DNA of 34,550 nt from a virus. A model generated the notes under the pieces. That model was given only the letters and a program-made list of their open reading frames with translations. It was not told the DNA's origin and searched no databases. The stretch spans positions 1 through 34,550 of the IMG/VR virus record IMGVR_UViG_3300025085_000089; one strand, 5' to 3'. Shown here one piece after another: positions 16,283 through 23,928 of this stretch (positions are counted from its first letter, which is position 1; every line of letters begins with the position of its first letter). The position numbers and the translations under genes were made by a program.

Positions 16283-18718
16283 TTATCTTGGGTTAAATTC
16301 TGCTAAGTCAAAACCATCTAAACTATCTTCGTTAGACTCAAAGTTTATTGCTGGAAGGTCTCTCTTTTTTTGCTCTATCATTTTTGACGTCTGAGTAGAC
16401 TGTTGACTTATTCTGTTGTCTTTTGCTTTTTCTCTTTCAGTTTCTCTGGACTGTAAATTAGAAGCTTCCAGGCCTTTTATTTGCATCTGCATTTGGAATT
16501 CCACTTGCATTAACTGCTGTTTTAGTTCTGCTTCTTTTTGTAATTTTTGTATATCAAAATTAACCTCTGCTTCTTTTAAAGCCATCTTAGATTGTGTTTC
16601 AGCTTGCTGTGTCTGCATTGCTAACTGAGCTTGAGCTTGTTGCGCTTGCATTTGCATTTGTGCCTGCATTTGCTGTTGTTGCATTTGCTGCTGCTGTTCC
16701 CTATCTTGTTTAGCTTTTCTTTTTACTTTAAGTAATTGATTAGCCATTTTTATATTAGAAATCTCTCTAATATCTATAGCATCTTCTAAACTTATATTTT
16801 CTTTAGATAAAGCCATTTGTATATTTTGTTCTAACATAGCCTTCTGTTCTTCATCAGGCATCAGCTCTATAAATATTCCAAAGTCATGTAAATACAAATT
16901 TTTAATATCCTCTAATATTGATAAATTATATTTACCAATTTGCATAGCAAACTCATCTTTAAAATCAGCATACTCTAAAACATCTGCTGTTCTTATAGAT
17001 AAACACTCAGCTAAAGTTTTTGTTATATATAAACTTGCATTTAAAATATGTCTTGTTGCTACATTTGAATTTAATGCAGCTAATTTTTGAACACCAACTA
17101 AAGAGTTAGGATCTGGACTTGATCCGTCACGAGCTTCATTTAAACCTGTTACAGACCTAATCATATCTAAGTAATGATTATAGTTACCAATAAGCATTTG
17201 CATCTTACTCGCACCACTATTAGCTGTCAATTGAGTAATTGGAACTCGCGCGTTATTATATTCTCCATCCTGAGTATAACTTCTACCAATAACACTACCT
17301 GTTTGGAAGTAAAGTCTTAACGCATCTTCTGGATTGTATGCGTTTCCTGTTCCTAAATCAACTTCATTTAAACCATCAGCATCTATAAAAACACCATCTG
17401 GAACTACTCTTGAAACTACTTGTTGTATTTTTAAATGACTAATCTGAATTAAATCAGCAAAAGGTATCATTCTTTTAACTAAAGACTCTAACTGACCCTT
17501 GTACATTTTTGGTGCGCATGCAACATAATTAGGCATTGCATACTGACTTGATGATTTTGGTCTTACCATATTTTCTCCAAGTTTCCACTGGAGCATTATA
17601 TTAGTTCCCATAACCATAACACCATCATACCATACGTCAATAGTTTTAGTTACTTTTTCAAAATTTCCTTCATCCATCATTTCTTGTGGAGGATTGAATT
17701 GATCATCCTTCTCAACAGTTTTGAATGTACCATCAGCCATACTTTTCTTTTTGTAAACAAAAGTGTGTGTGGTCTTGTAGTTAAAGTATAATAAGGTAGC
17801 TGTGTCTCTATGAAACATACTGTTTTCATAAAACTGCTGTGAATTATAATAGTCATACCAAGACTGACTGTACTTGGAAATTTCTTTTAAATCCTCGTTA
17901 GTCAAAGAAGGATCTATTTTTATTAATTCAGTTATTGGAACTGTTTTTATTTCTCCCCAATAAAATGTGTCTTTAAAATAAGGATCTTCAGTATAGCTGT
18001 AAACAACATTAGCAGGATCAACATATTCAACTCTAACACCTTCACCTGGCATAAAAAGATGCTTTGCCATACCAATACCTAAAGTAGTAATATCCATATC
18101 AACTCTCTTTCGAGTGTCACTATAATGGCTCTCTTGGAATAAAGTATCTATAGCTTCTTCTGTTGCAATCTCAATAGCAGGCTTGTAATTCATTTGCATG
18201 AAAAGTTCTAACTCTGCATCATTTTCTGGTAAATCTTCTTCTTTTGTTTGAAAGGCATCAATACCAAAATCAGATTCTATTTGTTGTAGTAATGGTTTAG
18301 CGAGCATATCTCCTTCAACCATTTCTTGATATTGATTTCTTTTTTCTGCTGACAATGCATCTTGAGCAACAGCTTTTACTTTAAAAAGCCTGTCGTTCAT
18401 TCCATTAACTACAATGTCTACAAATTTTGGTATTATAGGTACTGGTGTCCAATCTAAATTTAAATAACTTAAATCACCATCTACTGCTAATTCATTTTTA
18501 TATTTAGAAACTGATTGTTCTCCACGAGCATAAAGTCTTAGTTTGTTGAAATCACTCCATTGTGAATAAAACCTACAAGAACCACTATCTCTCCTAAACC
18601 ATTCGTATTGTATTGCTTGCCCAACCTGTAGTCCAAACTCCATTGTGTCTTTAACAGAATCTGAAACAAATTGGTCTGGAAAGGCAGAGGCATTTACTTG
18701 TATCTTTACGTCTTTCAT
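16283..18718 (-). CDS. Portal protein, crAss-like (811 aa)
   Basis: It follows the terminase with a 4-nt ATGA overlap and has a portal-like N-terminus: RFYSQWSDFNKLRLYARGEQ, then NLDWTPVPIIPKFVDIVVNG. The core has alternating beta and helical segments (ARGEQSVSKY ... YVDPANVVYSYTEDPYF; later TGLNEARDGSSPDPNSLVGV). The portal forms the dodecameric DNA gate at one capsid vertex and is the terminase docking site. Length and motif order match, from memory, crAss-like portals (about 800 aa). The C-terminal third is unusual: residues about 671-710 are almost pure Q/M/A (QQQQMQQQQMQAQ...) and continue as a charged coiled coil to about 785. The last 30 residues are acidic and Phe-bearing (GFDLAEFNPR). 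Confidence 0.85.
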   Translation of the reverse strand: MKDVKIQVNASAFPDQFVSDSVKDTMEFGLQVGQAIQYEWFRRDSGSCRFYSQWSDFNKLRLYARGEQSVSKYKNELAVDGDLSYLNLDWTPVPIIPKFVDIVVNGMNDRLFKVKAVAQDALSAEKRNQYQEMVEGDMLAKPLLQQIESDFGIDAFQTKEEDLPENDAELELFMQMNYKPAIEIATEEAIDTLFQESHYSDTRKRVDMDITTLGIGMAKHLFMPGEGVRVEYVDPANVVYSYTEDPYFKDTFYWGEIKTVPITELIKIDPSLTNEDLKEISKYSQSWYDYYNSQQFYENSMFHRDTATLLYFNYKTTHTFVYKKKSMADGTFKTVEKDDQFNPPQEMMDEGNFEKVTKTIDVWYDGVMVMGTNIMLQWKLGENMVRPKSSSQYAMPNYVACAPKMYKGQLESLVKRMIPFADLIQISHLKIQQVVSRVVPDGVFIDADGLNEVDLGTGNAYNPEDALRLYFQTGSVIGRSYTQDGEYNNARVPITQLTANSGASKMQMLIGNYNHYLDMIRSVTGLNEARDGSSPDPNSLVGVQKLAALNSNVATRHILNASLYITKTLAECLSIRTADVLEYADFKDEFAMQIGKYNLSILEDIKNLYLHDFGIFIELMPDEEQKAMLEQNIQMALSKENISLEDAIDIREISNIKMANQLLKVKRKAKQDREQQQQMQQQQMQAQMQMQAQQAQAQLAMQTQQAETQSKMALKEAEVNFDIQKLQKEAELKQQLMQVEFQMQMQIKGLEASNLQSRETEREKAKDNRISQQSTQTSKMIEQKKRDLPAINFESNEDSLDGFDLAEFNPR

Positions 18719-20964
18719 TTATTAAGTAATTGACTAACTGAATTCTTATTATTATATCTTGCAAAGTTAATGCTTATTTTCGATTTTTCTTTAGCTGGGG
18801 TATACAAGTGTTTTTGATTAGCCATGATTGCTAACCCTGAACTTATAGAAGCATCAAACTTAGTTCTGTTGTTAATATCAAACTTTGCCCAATCCTCTAA
18901 TGTTCTTTGAAAATACATTACACCCATCTCATCACTATCTCTATAATTTTGAACTAAATCTAAACCTACATGCTTTTCTATGTAAGACTCTATTGCAGAA
19001 GCGTGAGACTGTTTTACATCCTCACTTGAATTTGGTATCCCTCCTAATTCCTTTTCTGTTTTGGATAATTTATTAAATGTTTTGTCAGGCCTATTTGTAC
19101 TAAACCCTCTATAGCCTCTATTTTTAAAATGATAGAGTAATCGAGGTTTATTGTTTTCACACAATATTGGCATCCCATAAAACACACAAGCCATTAATAC
19201 TTCTTCAAAAAATATTTCAGCAGTCTGAGGACGTGCTATATATTCTAAAAAAAACTCATTACTTGGAGCATTATCCATATTAAACTTTGTCATACCATGT
19301 AAAGAACCATTAGATCCCTTACCTACTACAACTCCAGAAATATCATAAGAGTCACAACCGAACGATCCAATATGCTCGTTCCCTGGATATTTTCTCCCAT
19401 TTTTTATTGTTACTTTATTTTGTAACGACATTTCTGGTAACCAAGATACAAAAAATCTTCCTCTTTTATCTGGAGTCCAAATTACCTTGGTATCTTTGAT
19501 TCCGTTATGCCAAGAAAACGATCCTTGAGTTATATTTTGACCCATAATTAATGAGTCATTATAATCAATCTGTTGATATATTTTAGTTAAATTAAATAAG
19601 GATTGTTTACTCTCATCTCTAAATGCGTGAGACTCAGTTCTTGGAAACTGTCTATAGAATTCATTTAAAGCATCAGGATCATTAGATAATGAATCAACTT
19701 CATTCTGCCAATAATCTATAGCACCTTGATGTATCATCTCACCGTCAATCCCTAATACTGGACTTGATGGATTATTAAATACAGGCATTCCATACCTATC
19801 TATAAAACCTTCCATATTCCATTCCATTGGGATGAAAAGTGAATATAAACCACTTTTAGTTTGACCATTAGAGTTTCGTGATCCTACATTAGAATCGTTA
19901 TATAATTTTTTAAAATTACCACCACCTTTTTCTAATGCATTAGATGTAGAACCCATCATACACTTACCAACTATTTTACTACCTAAACGTAAACAAGTTT
20001 TTGTAACCCTCCAGTTATTTAAAATATTATCAGGTCGCTCCCATTTACCACTTTCATCATGTATAAGTAATCGAAGCTTCTCACCATCATAACTGTTGTC
20101 TCCAGTATTTTTCCAGTCAATAGTAGTATCTAATCCTTCAAGCTCTTGCTCTTCGTTTGAATACATATTTTTTTTAGTAATCTTTGCAGCAGGAACTCTA
20201 TAAGCTAATTCTGTTTTTGGTTTATCCATACCATCTTGTATGGGTTTAAAAAAGAATGGATAATTATTAGATATAGGAACAATTTTATCTGTAAACATTT
20301 TTTTTGCATCAGAACCTGTTTTAGAGAGTATACCTATACGAGCATCTTTAGTTATTGTACCCATATTAACTCCCTCGCATGAGGCCATAAATGAAAATCC
20401 AGAACGTCTTATTTTTAAATAGTCCATTCCGAAACTTCTTTTATCTGCCTTACAGGCTTCCCAAAAAATGTAAAATATTCTGTTAGCTTCTCTAAAGTCT
20501 GGAAATCCAACATCAATCTTAGTCCACTGTAAATACATGTAATGCGTTCCAGTGATATAAGTAGGAACTCCTTTATTTACAAACCAAAAACCTTCTTCTC
20601 TATAATTAAATTCATTTTCAATATAATCTACCCACTCGTTTTTAAAACTCGAAGGAGTATCATGCCATTGAAATATAGATTTAATTCTTGTTAATTGTTT
20701 TGGTAGTATTTTAGGCTCCCAGTATTGTTCTTCTTTTTTTTTAGATCTTTTGTAAATGTCTTTAGGAGCTTTGGGAAGCGCAACATTTAATCCACTAATA
20801 TTTATTATCTGATCAATTTGACCTGTTTTAGATACTACAACAAAATTGTATTTTTCATTATAACCGTAGGTCCAGGTTCTTGCTTTGTTTTTTGTAGTCA
20901 AAACATTTTTAGGAACTATATTTTTTAGTTCTACATATAATTTATTTTGATCTTGATTCTGCAA
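18715..20964 (-). CDS. terL: Terminase large subunit (packaging ATPase and nuclease), crAss-like (749 aa)
   Basis: The packaging motor. Residues 120-150 (REEGFWFVNKGVPTYITGTH ... YLQW) are a signature I recall from crAss-like TerL. Residues 183-193 (LKIRRSGFSFM) occupy the P-loop position but lack the classical GxxxxGKT. Walker B is LRLLIHDE (297-304). A coupling-type motif, GKCMMGSTS, follows at 334-342. The RuvC-like nuclease half starts at GSFGCDSYD (533-541, acidic D538/D541) with a second acidic residue at ILCENN (E603). The start at 20964 overlaps the 91-aa gene by 23 nt. The stop overlaps the portal start. It would dock on the portal, translocate DNA with ATP, and cut genome ends. Confidence 0.9.
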   Translation of the reverse strand: MQNQDQNKLYVELKNIVPKNVLTTKNKARTWTYGYNEKYNFVVVSKTGQIDQIINISGLNVALPKAPKDIYKRSKKKEEQYWEPKILPKQLTRIKSIFQWHDTPSSFKNEWVDYIENEFNYREEGFWFVNKGVPTYITGTHYMYLQWTKIDVGFPDFREANRIFYIFWEACKADKRSFGMDYLKIRRSGFSFMASCEGVNMGTITKDARIGILSKTGSDAKKMFTDKIVPISNNYPFFFKPIQDGMDKPKTELAYRVPAAKITKKNMYSNEEQELEGLDTTIDWKNTGDNSYDGEKLRLLIHDESGKWERPDNILNNWRVTKTCLRLGSKIVGKCMMGSTSNALEKGGGNFKKLYNDSNVGSRNSNGQTKSGLYSLFIPMEWNMEGFIDRYGMPVFNNPSSPVLGIDGEMIHQGAIDYWQNEVDSLSNDPDALNEFYRQFPRTESHAFRDESKQSLFNLTKIYQQIDYNDSLIMGQNITQGSFSWHNGIKDTKVIWTPDKRGRFFVSWLPEMSLQNKVTIKNGRKYPGNEHIGSFGCDSYDISGVVVGKGSNGSLHGMTKFNMDNAPSNEFFLEYIARPQTAEIFFEEVLMACVFYGMPILCENNKPRLLYHFKNRGYRGFSTNRPDKTFNKLSKTEKELGGIPNSSEDVKQSHASAIESYIEKHVGLDLVQNYRDSDEMGVMYFQRTLEDWAKFDINNRTKFDASISSGLAIMANQKHLYTPAKEKSKISINFARYNNKNSVSQLLNK
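18762..18769 (-). promoter_or_regulatory. Possible promoter -7 element inside the terminase 3' end
   Basis: The minus strand has TAACTTTG at 18769-18762, 44 bases before the portal ATG and inside codons for the C-terminus of TerL. It matches TAnnTTTG exactly but is within coding sequence, so chance is a real possibility. If used, it would boost portal expression. Confidence 0.25.
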
Positions 20965-21217
20965 ATCCTTTTGGTGTGTTATTTACTTTAGTGTCAACTC
21001 CTTCTAATAAATCTTTTTCTTCTTGTATTTTTTTTAAAATTTCAAAAGCATCCATGATACATAGCTTTTTTGTAGCAGCTGCATTCTTTAATCTATCTGC
21101 AGCTAACTCATCATCTGTGCCATATTTAATAATGTCTTCCTTCGCTACTTTGATCAGTTGCCTGACCGCCTCGTGACCCGCTTCTATTATTTTTAATTTT
21201 GTTTCTTTTGTATTCAT
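20942..21217 (-). CDS. Small helical protein upstream of terminase (91 aa), candidate small terminase
   Basis: A 91-residue, predicted all-helical protein. It contains a well-formed amphipathic block, DDELAADRLKNAAATKKLCI, followed by DAFEILKKIQEE. It overlaps TerL by 23 nt at its 3' end. The position directly before the large terminase and the small, charged, helical character suggest a small terminase subunit or a packaging accessory. I see no clear helix-turn-helix, and crAss-like phages do not have a well-established TerS, so the function is open. Its 5' half overlaps a second 55-aa frame (21126-21293). Confidence 0.6.
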   Translation of the reverse strand: MNTKETKLKIIEAGHEAVRQLIKVAKEDIIKYGTDDELAADRLKNAAATKKLCIMDAFEILKKIQEEKDLLEGVDTKVNNTPKGFAESRSK

Positions 21218-21293
21218 TTTTAATACGCTTTACTTTTTTTATTGGATAAATTTCTTCACTTAAATCATCCATCCAATCCCATTCTCTACTCAT
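21126..21293 (-). CDS. Small basic overlapping ORF (55 aa)
   Basis: An ATG at 21293 lies inside the 3' end of the SET gene (8-nt overlap, ATGAGTAG junction), the same overlap style used by confirmed neighbours. The frame runs 55 codons to a TAA at 21126, and its second half overlaps the start of the 91-aa gene in another frame. The product starts MSREWDWMDDLSEEIYP and then becomes very basic (KKVKRIKNEYKRNKIKNNR). It fills a 68-base gap that would otherwise be empty. The coupled start and Trp-rich N-terminus argue for a real gene; the overlap argues for caution. Confidence 0.4.
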   Translation of the reverse strand: MSREWDWMDDLSEEIYPIKKVKRIKNEYKRNKIKNNRSGSRGGQATDQSSEGRHY

Positions 21294-21678
21294 AATATTC
21301 TTTATTATAGGTGTGATGTCTGTAATTAACTAATATTTCATCTTCAGAAATAATATCTTTTTCAGCTATTAAAACTAAATTACTGTTTTTTTTAATATAA
21401 TAAAATTTAGCATTGTTTAAATTAGAGTGATTTGTATATCTCCCTGCTAAAGTTCGTGTATTATTTAACTTACCATAGCCTATAAAATCTCCTTTATTAA
21501 AATCTTTACAAGCAAATATTCCTTTTCCTTCTATTTTTGAAGGTAACACTTTATAATTTTTATTGTTATCATCAACAACAGGTCCAGCTTCTTTTTTAAA
21601 TTTATCTGACTCTATATAAATATTTAACTCTTCAAGGTTAATATTTAATTCATTTAGCATTTCCTTAAAATCATTCAT
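21286..21678 (-). CDS. SET-domain protein, putative lysine methyltransferase (130 aa)
   Basis: A compact SET domain preceded by about 45 helical residues. Visible hallmarks: the first strand, SKIEGKGIFACKDFNKGD (47-64); RTLAGRYTNHS (75-85), with the N-H-S (83-85) that binds S-adenosylmethionine; and the C-terminal SEDEILVNYR (111-120), with Y119 at the position of the catalytic tyrosine. It would transfer a methyl group from S-adenosylmethionine, most likely to a protein lysine; the substrate is unknown. No pre-SET or post-SET Cys cluster is present, as is usual for short viral SET proteins. It overlaps the dioxygenase gene by 8 nt. Confidence 0.8.
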   Translation of the reverse strand: MNDFKEMLNELNINLEELNIYIESDKFKKEAGPVVDDNNKNYKVLPSKIEGKGIFACKDFNKGDFIGYGKLNNTRTLAGRYTNHSNLNNAKFYYIKKNSNLVLIAEKDIISEDEILVNYRHHTYNKEYYE

Positions 21679-22144
21679 TTTTTTTATTTAAAAACGCTAC
21701 TTGAACCAATCTTGATTCGTTTTTTTTACCAAAGTTATCTAATGTATTTCTCGAATGCTTAACACTTGAAGGAAATATAAAAACAGAATTATATTTCGCT
21801 TTGGATACTAATATCTTATTATCATCATCATCATATAATGTTGTTCCATATCCATCAGGATGTTTTTTATTTAAATACAAAACAGCAGTTAAATCACCCA
21901 TCATATCATCTGTATGAATGTAGTTAGGTTCTTTTTGACCTAATGGTGATTGACGAACAAAATTTAAAACAACTTTATAATTAGGTACGTTATTTAAAAG
22001 AAATTCATAAAATTCATCTTCATGTTTTTGACAAACATTTTTAAATAAATTTTCTCCATCTGGTAAATCATAAAAACCTTTTTTTAATATTTCTTCTACA
22101 TAAAAATCAGGTTTAGAAATTACGTTTTGATAAAATTTTATCAT
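21671..22144 (-). CDS. 2-oxoglutarate/Fe(II)-dependent dioxygenase-like protein (157 aa)
   Basis: A double-stranded beta-helix fold is suggested by the conserved iron triad and oxoglutarate residue. H77-x-D79 lies in PNYIHTDDMMGDL, the distal H130 in FIFPSSVKHSRN, and R145 in ESRLVQVAFLN. A strand between them, LTAVLYLN, followed by GTTLYDDDDN, matches prolyl-hydroxylase-like phage proteins. It would hydroxylate a substrate (probably a protein side chain) using O2, Fe(II) and 2-oxoglutarate. It overlaps the SET gene by 8 nt and the GroES-like gene by 4 nt (ATGA). The three are therefore co-translated, and may act on the same target, which is inference. Confidence 0.8.
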   Translation of the reverse strand: MIKFYQNVISKPDFYVEEILKKGFYDLPDGENLFKNVCQKHEDEFYEFLLNNVPNYKVVLNFVRQSPLGQKEPNYIHTDDMMGDLTAVLYLNKKHPDGYGTTLYDDDDNKILVSKAKYNSVFIFPSSVKHSRNTLDNFGKKNESRLVQVAFLNKKNE

Positions 22145-22710
22145 AACACCACTGTTATATTTCTTGTAAACATCCTATATAATTTTTCATCATCTACTAC
22201 AAACTCGTATTCAGAGTCAGGTTCATATAAAACCTCATCACCTACTTTAACTCCCTTTTCAATTAACTCATTGTTAATGTATTTTACAATACCTCTTAAT
22301 GGTTCATTTTTAGAATTTTTATCAAGATAAGATTTTTTTGCTTTCAATGGTTTTATAAAACAATATTTGCTATAGCCCATCCAATTAGATTCTTCTTTAC
22401 TTTTATAAAGATAAAACTGATCTGGGTCTACAAAAAACAAATTGTCTTTGAAAAAACTTTTACCACTTTTTCTGCGACCATACATGTCATTATAAAATTT
22501 AAACACGTTATGATGCACTAAAAGTATATCGCCCTCTTTTATAGGACCTTTATAATTTATAGGAGTAGAGACTACAGTAGCAAAGCGATTAGAGGCTTTG
22601 TGATCTTCTTCCGAAGTACTTGTGATAAACTCTACATCACCGTAGTTTTTGATGTTGTCATACCTTCTATTGTTATAAGGTTTAACAATAAATGAGTAAG
22701 GTGATTTCAT
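22141..22710 (-). CDS. GroES-like co-chaperonin candidate (189 aa)
   Basis: The C-terminal block, PLRGIVKYIN (137-146) then GVKVGDEVLYEPDSEYEFVV (153-172) ending RNITVVL, matches the GroES pattern GxVxxxxxxxxxVKxGDxVxFxxxxGxEVxxxxxxYxxxxxxDIxAxx. A similar half-pattern appears at 43-66 (FATVVSTP ... PIKEGDILLVHHNVF). Two related halves separated by a hydrophobic or aromatic linker (DQFYLYKSKEESNWMGYSKYC) make it about twice the length of GroES. From memory, similar proteins occur in marine phages near terminase genes. A role in folding capsid or tail proteins with the host GroEL is inferred. It ends on the ATG of the dioxygenase gene. Confidence 0.55.
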   Translation of the reverse strand: MKSPYSFIVKPYNNRRYDNIKNYGDVEFITSTSEEDHKASNRFATVVSTPINYKGPIKEGDILLVHHNVFKFYNDMYGRRKSGKSFFKDNLFFVDPDQFYLYKSKEESNWMGYSKYCFIKPLKAKKSYLDKNSKNEPLRGIVKYINNELIEKGVKVGDEVLYEPDSEYEFVVDDEKLYRMFTRNITVVL

Positions 22711-22934
22711 TAAAAGTTTATATTATATTCTAAAGATATAGGTAGAGTGCATTTGAATTCCTTCCAAAGTAAAACTTCATCTTTTTTCATAATCCATATC
22801 TTATATGAATCTGCTGAAACATCATGCTGTATAAGATGTATTCCATAACTGCCGCCTAAAACATCCTGGCCTACTATGTAATGCATAGCACCAGACTTAT
22901 AGTCTGCTCCAATTGAAATTTTTCTTATGTCCAT
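22710..22934 (-). CDS. Small protein of unknown function (74 aa)
   Basis: A short beta-rich protein, MDIRKISIGADYKSGAMHYIV followed by GQDVLGGSYGIHLIQHD and KIWIMKKDEVLLWKEF. It starts 11 nt after the 76-aa gene and shares one base (TAATG) with the GroES-like gene, so it belongs to the same coupled run. From memory, similar short ORFs recur in marine phage genomes without a known function. No enzyme motif. Confidence 0.6.
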   Translation of the reverse strand: MDIRKISIGADYKSGAMHYIVGQDVLGGSYGIHLIQHDVSADSYKIWIMKKDEVLLWKEFKCTLPISLEYNINF

Positions 22935-22945
22935 TTTTAATTTGG

Positions 22946-23176
22946 CTAAACAGCCTCAGTTGAAAGAACTCCTGTATTACTAACTAAAAGTCTCCAAACA
23001 CTATTATCTGGCGCAATTAATTTTACAACACCACCATCTATTATAAAATTAGAAAGCGTTGAAATTTTACAAGACTTAGTCATTAGATTATTTTCTGCAT
23101 CAGTAAGAATTAAATAATCGTCTGAGTCAATAACTGTAATATTTGGGTACGCTGATGTGTTGCTAATTTTTGCCAT
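22946..23176 (-). CDS. Small virion-associated candidate (76 aa)
   Basis: The sequence MAKISNTSAYPNITVIDSDDY, then LILTDAENNLMTKSCKIST, suggests a short beta hairpin. It ends in WRLLVSNTGVLSTEAV, which resembles the stem or tip segments of phage fibre proteins. It lies between the 85-aa coiled-coil protein and the 74-aa protein with 5-11 nt gaps. A small structural or fibre-accessory role is possible; evidence is limited to composition and position. Confidence 0.55.
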   Translation of the reverse strand: MAKISNTSAYPNITVIDSDDYLILTDAENNLMTKSCKISTLSNFIIDGGVVKLIAPDNSVWRLLVSNTGVLSTEAV

Positions 23177-23182
23177 GTTTTT

Positions 23183-23440
23183 TTATTCTATAACCTCTGC
23201 TGTTTCAGCTGGTTGATTTTCTTTTACTTCTCCAGTTGCTAAATCAATAACAGAATTAGCTCCGTACTTTTCTGACAACTCTTTTTCAACAGCTGAAAAC
23301 TTTTCTCTTATTGTATCCAAGTCTTTTGTATATAAAACTTGTTGATAAACTGAATCAGCTAATTTTAGTTTTACTTGAGTAAATTCTTGATTAAGAGCTT
23401 GTAAATTCTGTAACTCTTCTGGTGTTAAATTTTTTGACAT
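23183..23440 (-). CDS. Small coiled-coil protein (85 aa)
   Basis: Almost entirely helical with heptad-like repeats (LTPEELQNLQALNQEF ... VKLKLADSVYQQVLYTKDL ... FSAVEKELSEKYG), followed by a short end, SVIDLATGEVKE, and an acidic tail. It has a promoter element 30-37 bases before its ATG, so it may be the first gene of the accessory and packaging unit. From memory, such proteins are frequent in marine phages; function unknown (possibly a scaffold, chaperone or virion accessory). Confidence 0.6.
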   Translation of the reverse strand: MSKNLTPEELQNLQALNQEFTQVKLKLADSVYQQVLYTKDLDTIREKFSAVEKELSEKYGANSVIDLATGEVKENQPAETAEVIE

Positions 23441-23469
23441 TTTAGATTATTTTAGATTAAATTTATATA

Positions 23470-23477
23470 CAAATATA
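23470..23477 (-). promoter_or_regulatory. Putative promoter -7 element before the 85-aa gene
   Basis: The minus strand has TATATTTG (TAnnTTTG) at 23477-23470 in a 48-base AT-rich gap. A TTG lies 22 bases upstream of it, close to the allowed -33 spacing. It could drive the run from the 85-aa gene through accessory genes to terminase and portal. Confidence 0.45.
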
Positions 23478-23488
23478 ATAAATATTAT

Positions 23489-23890
23489 TTACTCATCATC
23501 AACAACTTCCTCTTCTTCTTCCGTTTCTGGCTCTGGTGGAGTAGGTGGTTGTGGATTCATCCAAGTAAAATACAAGTCCTCATTTACAGGTGTAATTTGA
23601 GACTGTATGTTTGCAGCTATACTTGCCTGCATCGAAGGTACATCTAATGATCCCTCTAACCATCCAATAACTACATTTTCAAAAGCTTCAGTATCTTCAT
23701 AAGGTACAAAAGGTTCTCCTGCTACATACGTGTAACTTTGAGTTCCTATATTAGTTGATGAATACGTTTTACCTTCAGACTCTTCAGAGCCTGTGTATCT
23801 GTAATGTACTGTATAAATTACATTATCTTGTCCGTCTGACTGAATATGAGCGTTCATTGCTGGGATATCCCACTTGTAAATAATTGCCAT
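23489..23890 (-). CDS. Small virion-associated candidate with acidic tail (133 aa)
   Basis: The N-terminal ~100 residues look beta-sandwich-like. They contain MAIIYKWDIPAMNAHIQ, a strand NVIYTVHYRYTGSEES, then SYTYVAGEPFVPYEDTEAF and a helical GWLEGSLDVPSMQASIAANI. The end is a Pro/Glu tail (PQPPTPPEPETEEEEE). From memory, such proteins are common in the adhesin region of marine phages, where they probably bind other virion parts; function is unknown. A promoter element lies 31-38 bases before its start. Confidence 0.6.
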   Translation of the reverse strand: MAIIYKWDIPAMNAHIQSDGQDNVIYTVHYRYTGSEESEGKTYSSTNIGTQSYTYVAGEPFVPYEDTEAFENVVIGWLEGSLDVPSMQASIAANIQSQITPVNEDLYFTWMNPQPPTPPEPETEEEEEVVDDE

Positions 23891-23920
23891 TGATTTTTTT
23901 TTAAATTAATTCACTTGTAC

Positions 23921-23928
23921 AAATATAC
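23921..23928 (-). promoter_or_regulatory. Putative promoter -7 element before the 133-aa gene, with overlapping palindrome
   Basis: The minus strand reads TTTGTATATTTGTACAAG, containing TATATTTG at 23928-23921. It is overlapped by the 8-bp palindrome TTGTACAA (23917-23924), which could be an operator, though this is speculative. The element lies 31 bases before the ATG of the 133-aa gene. No -33 TTTG at the usual spacing. Confidence 0.4.
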
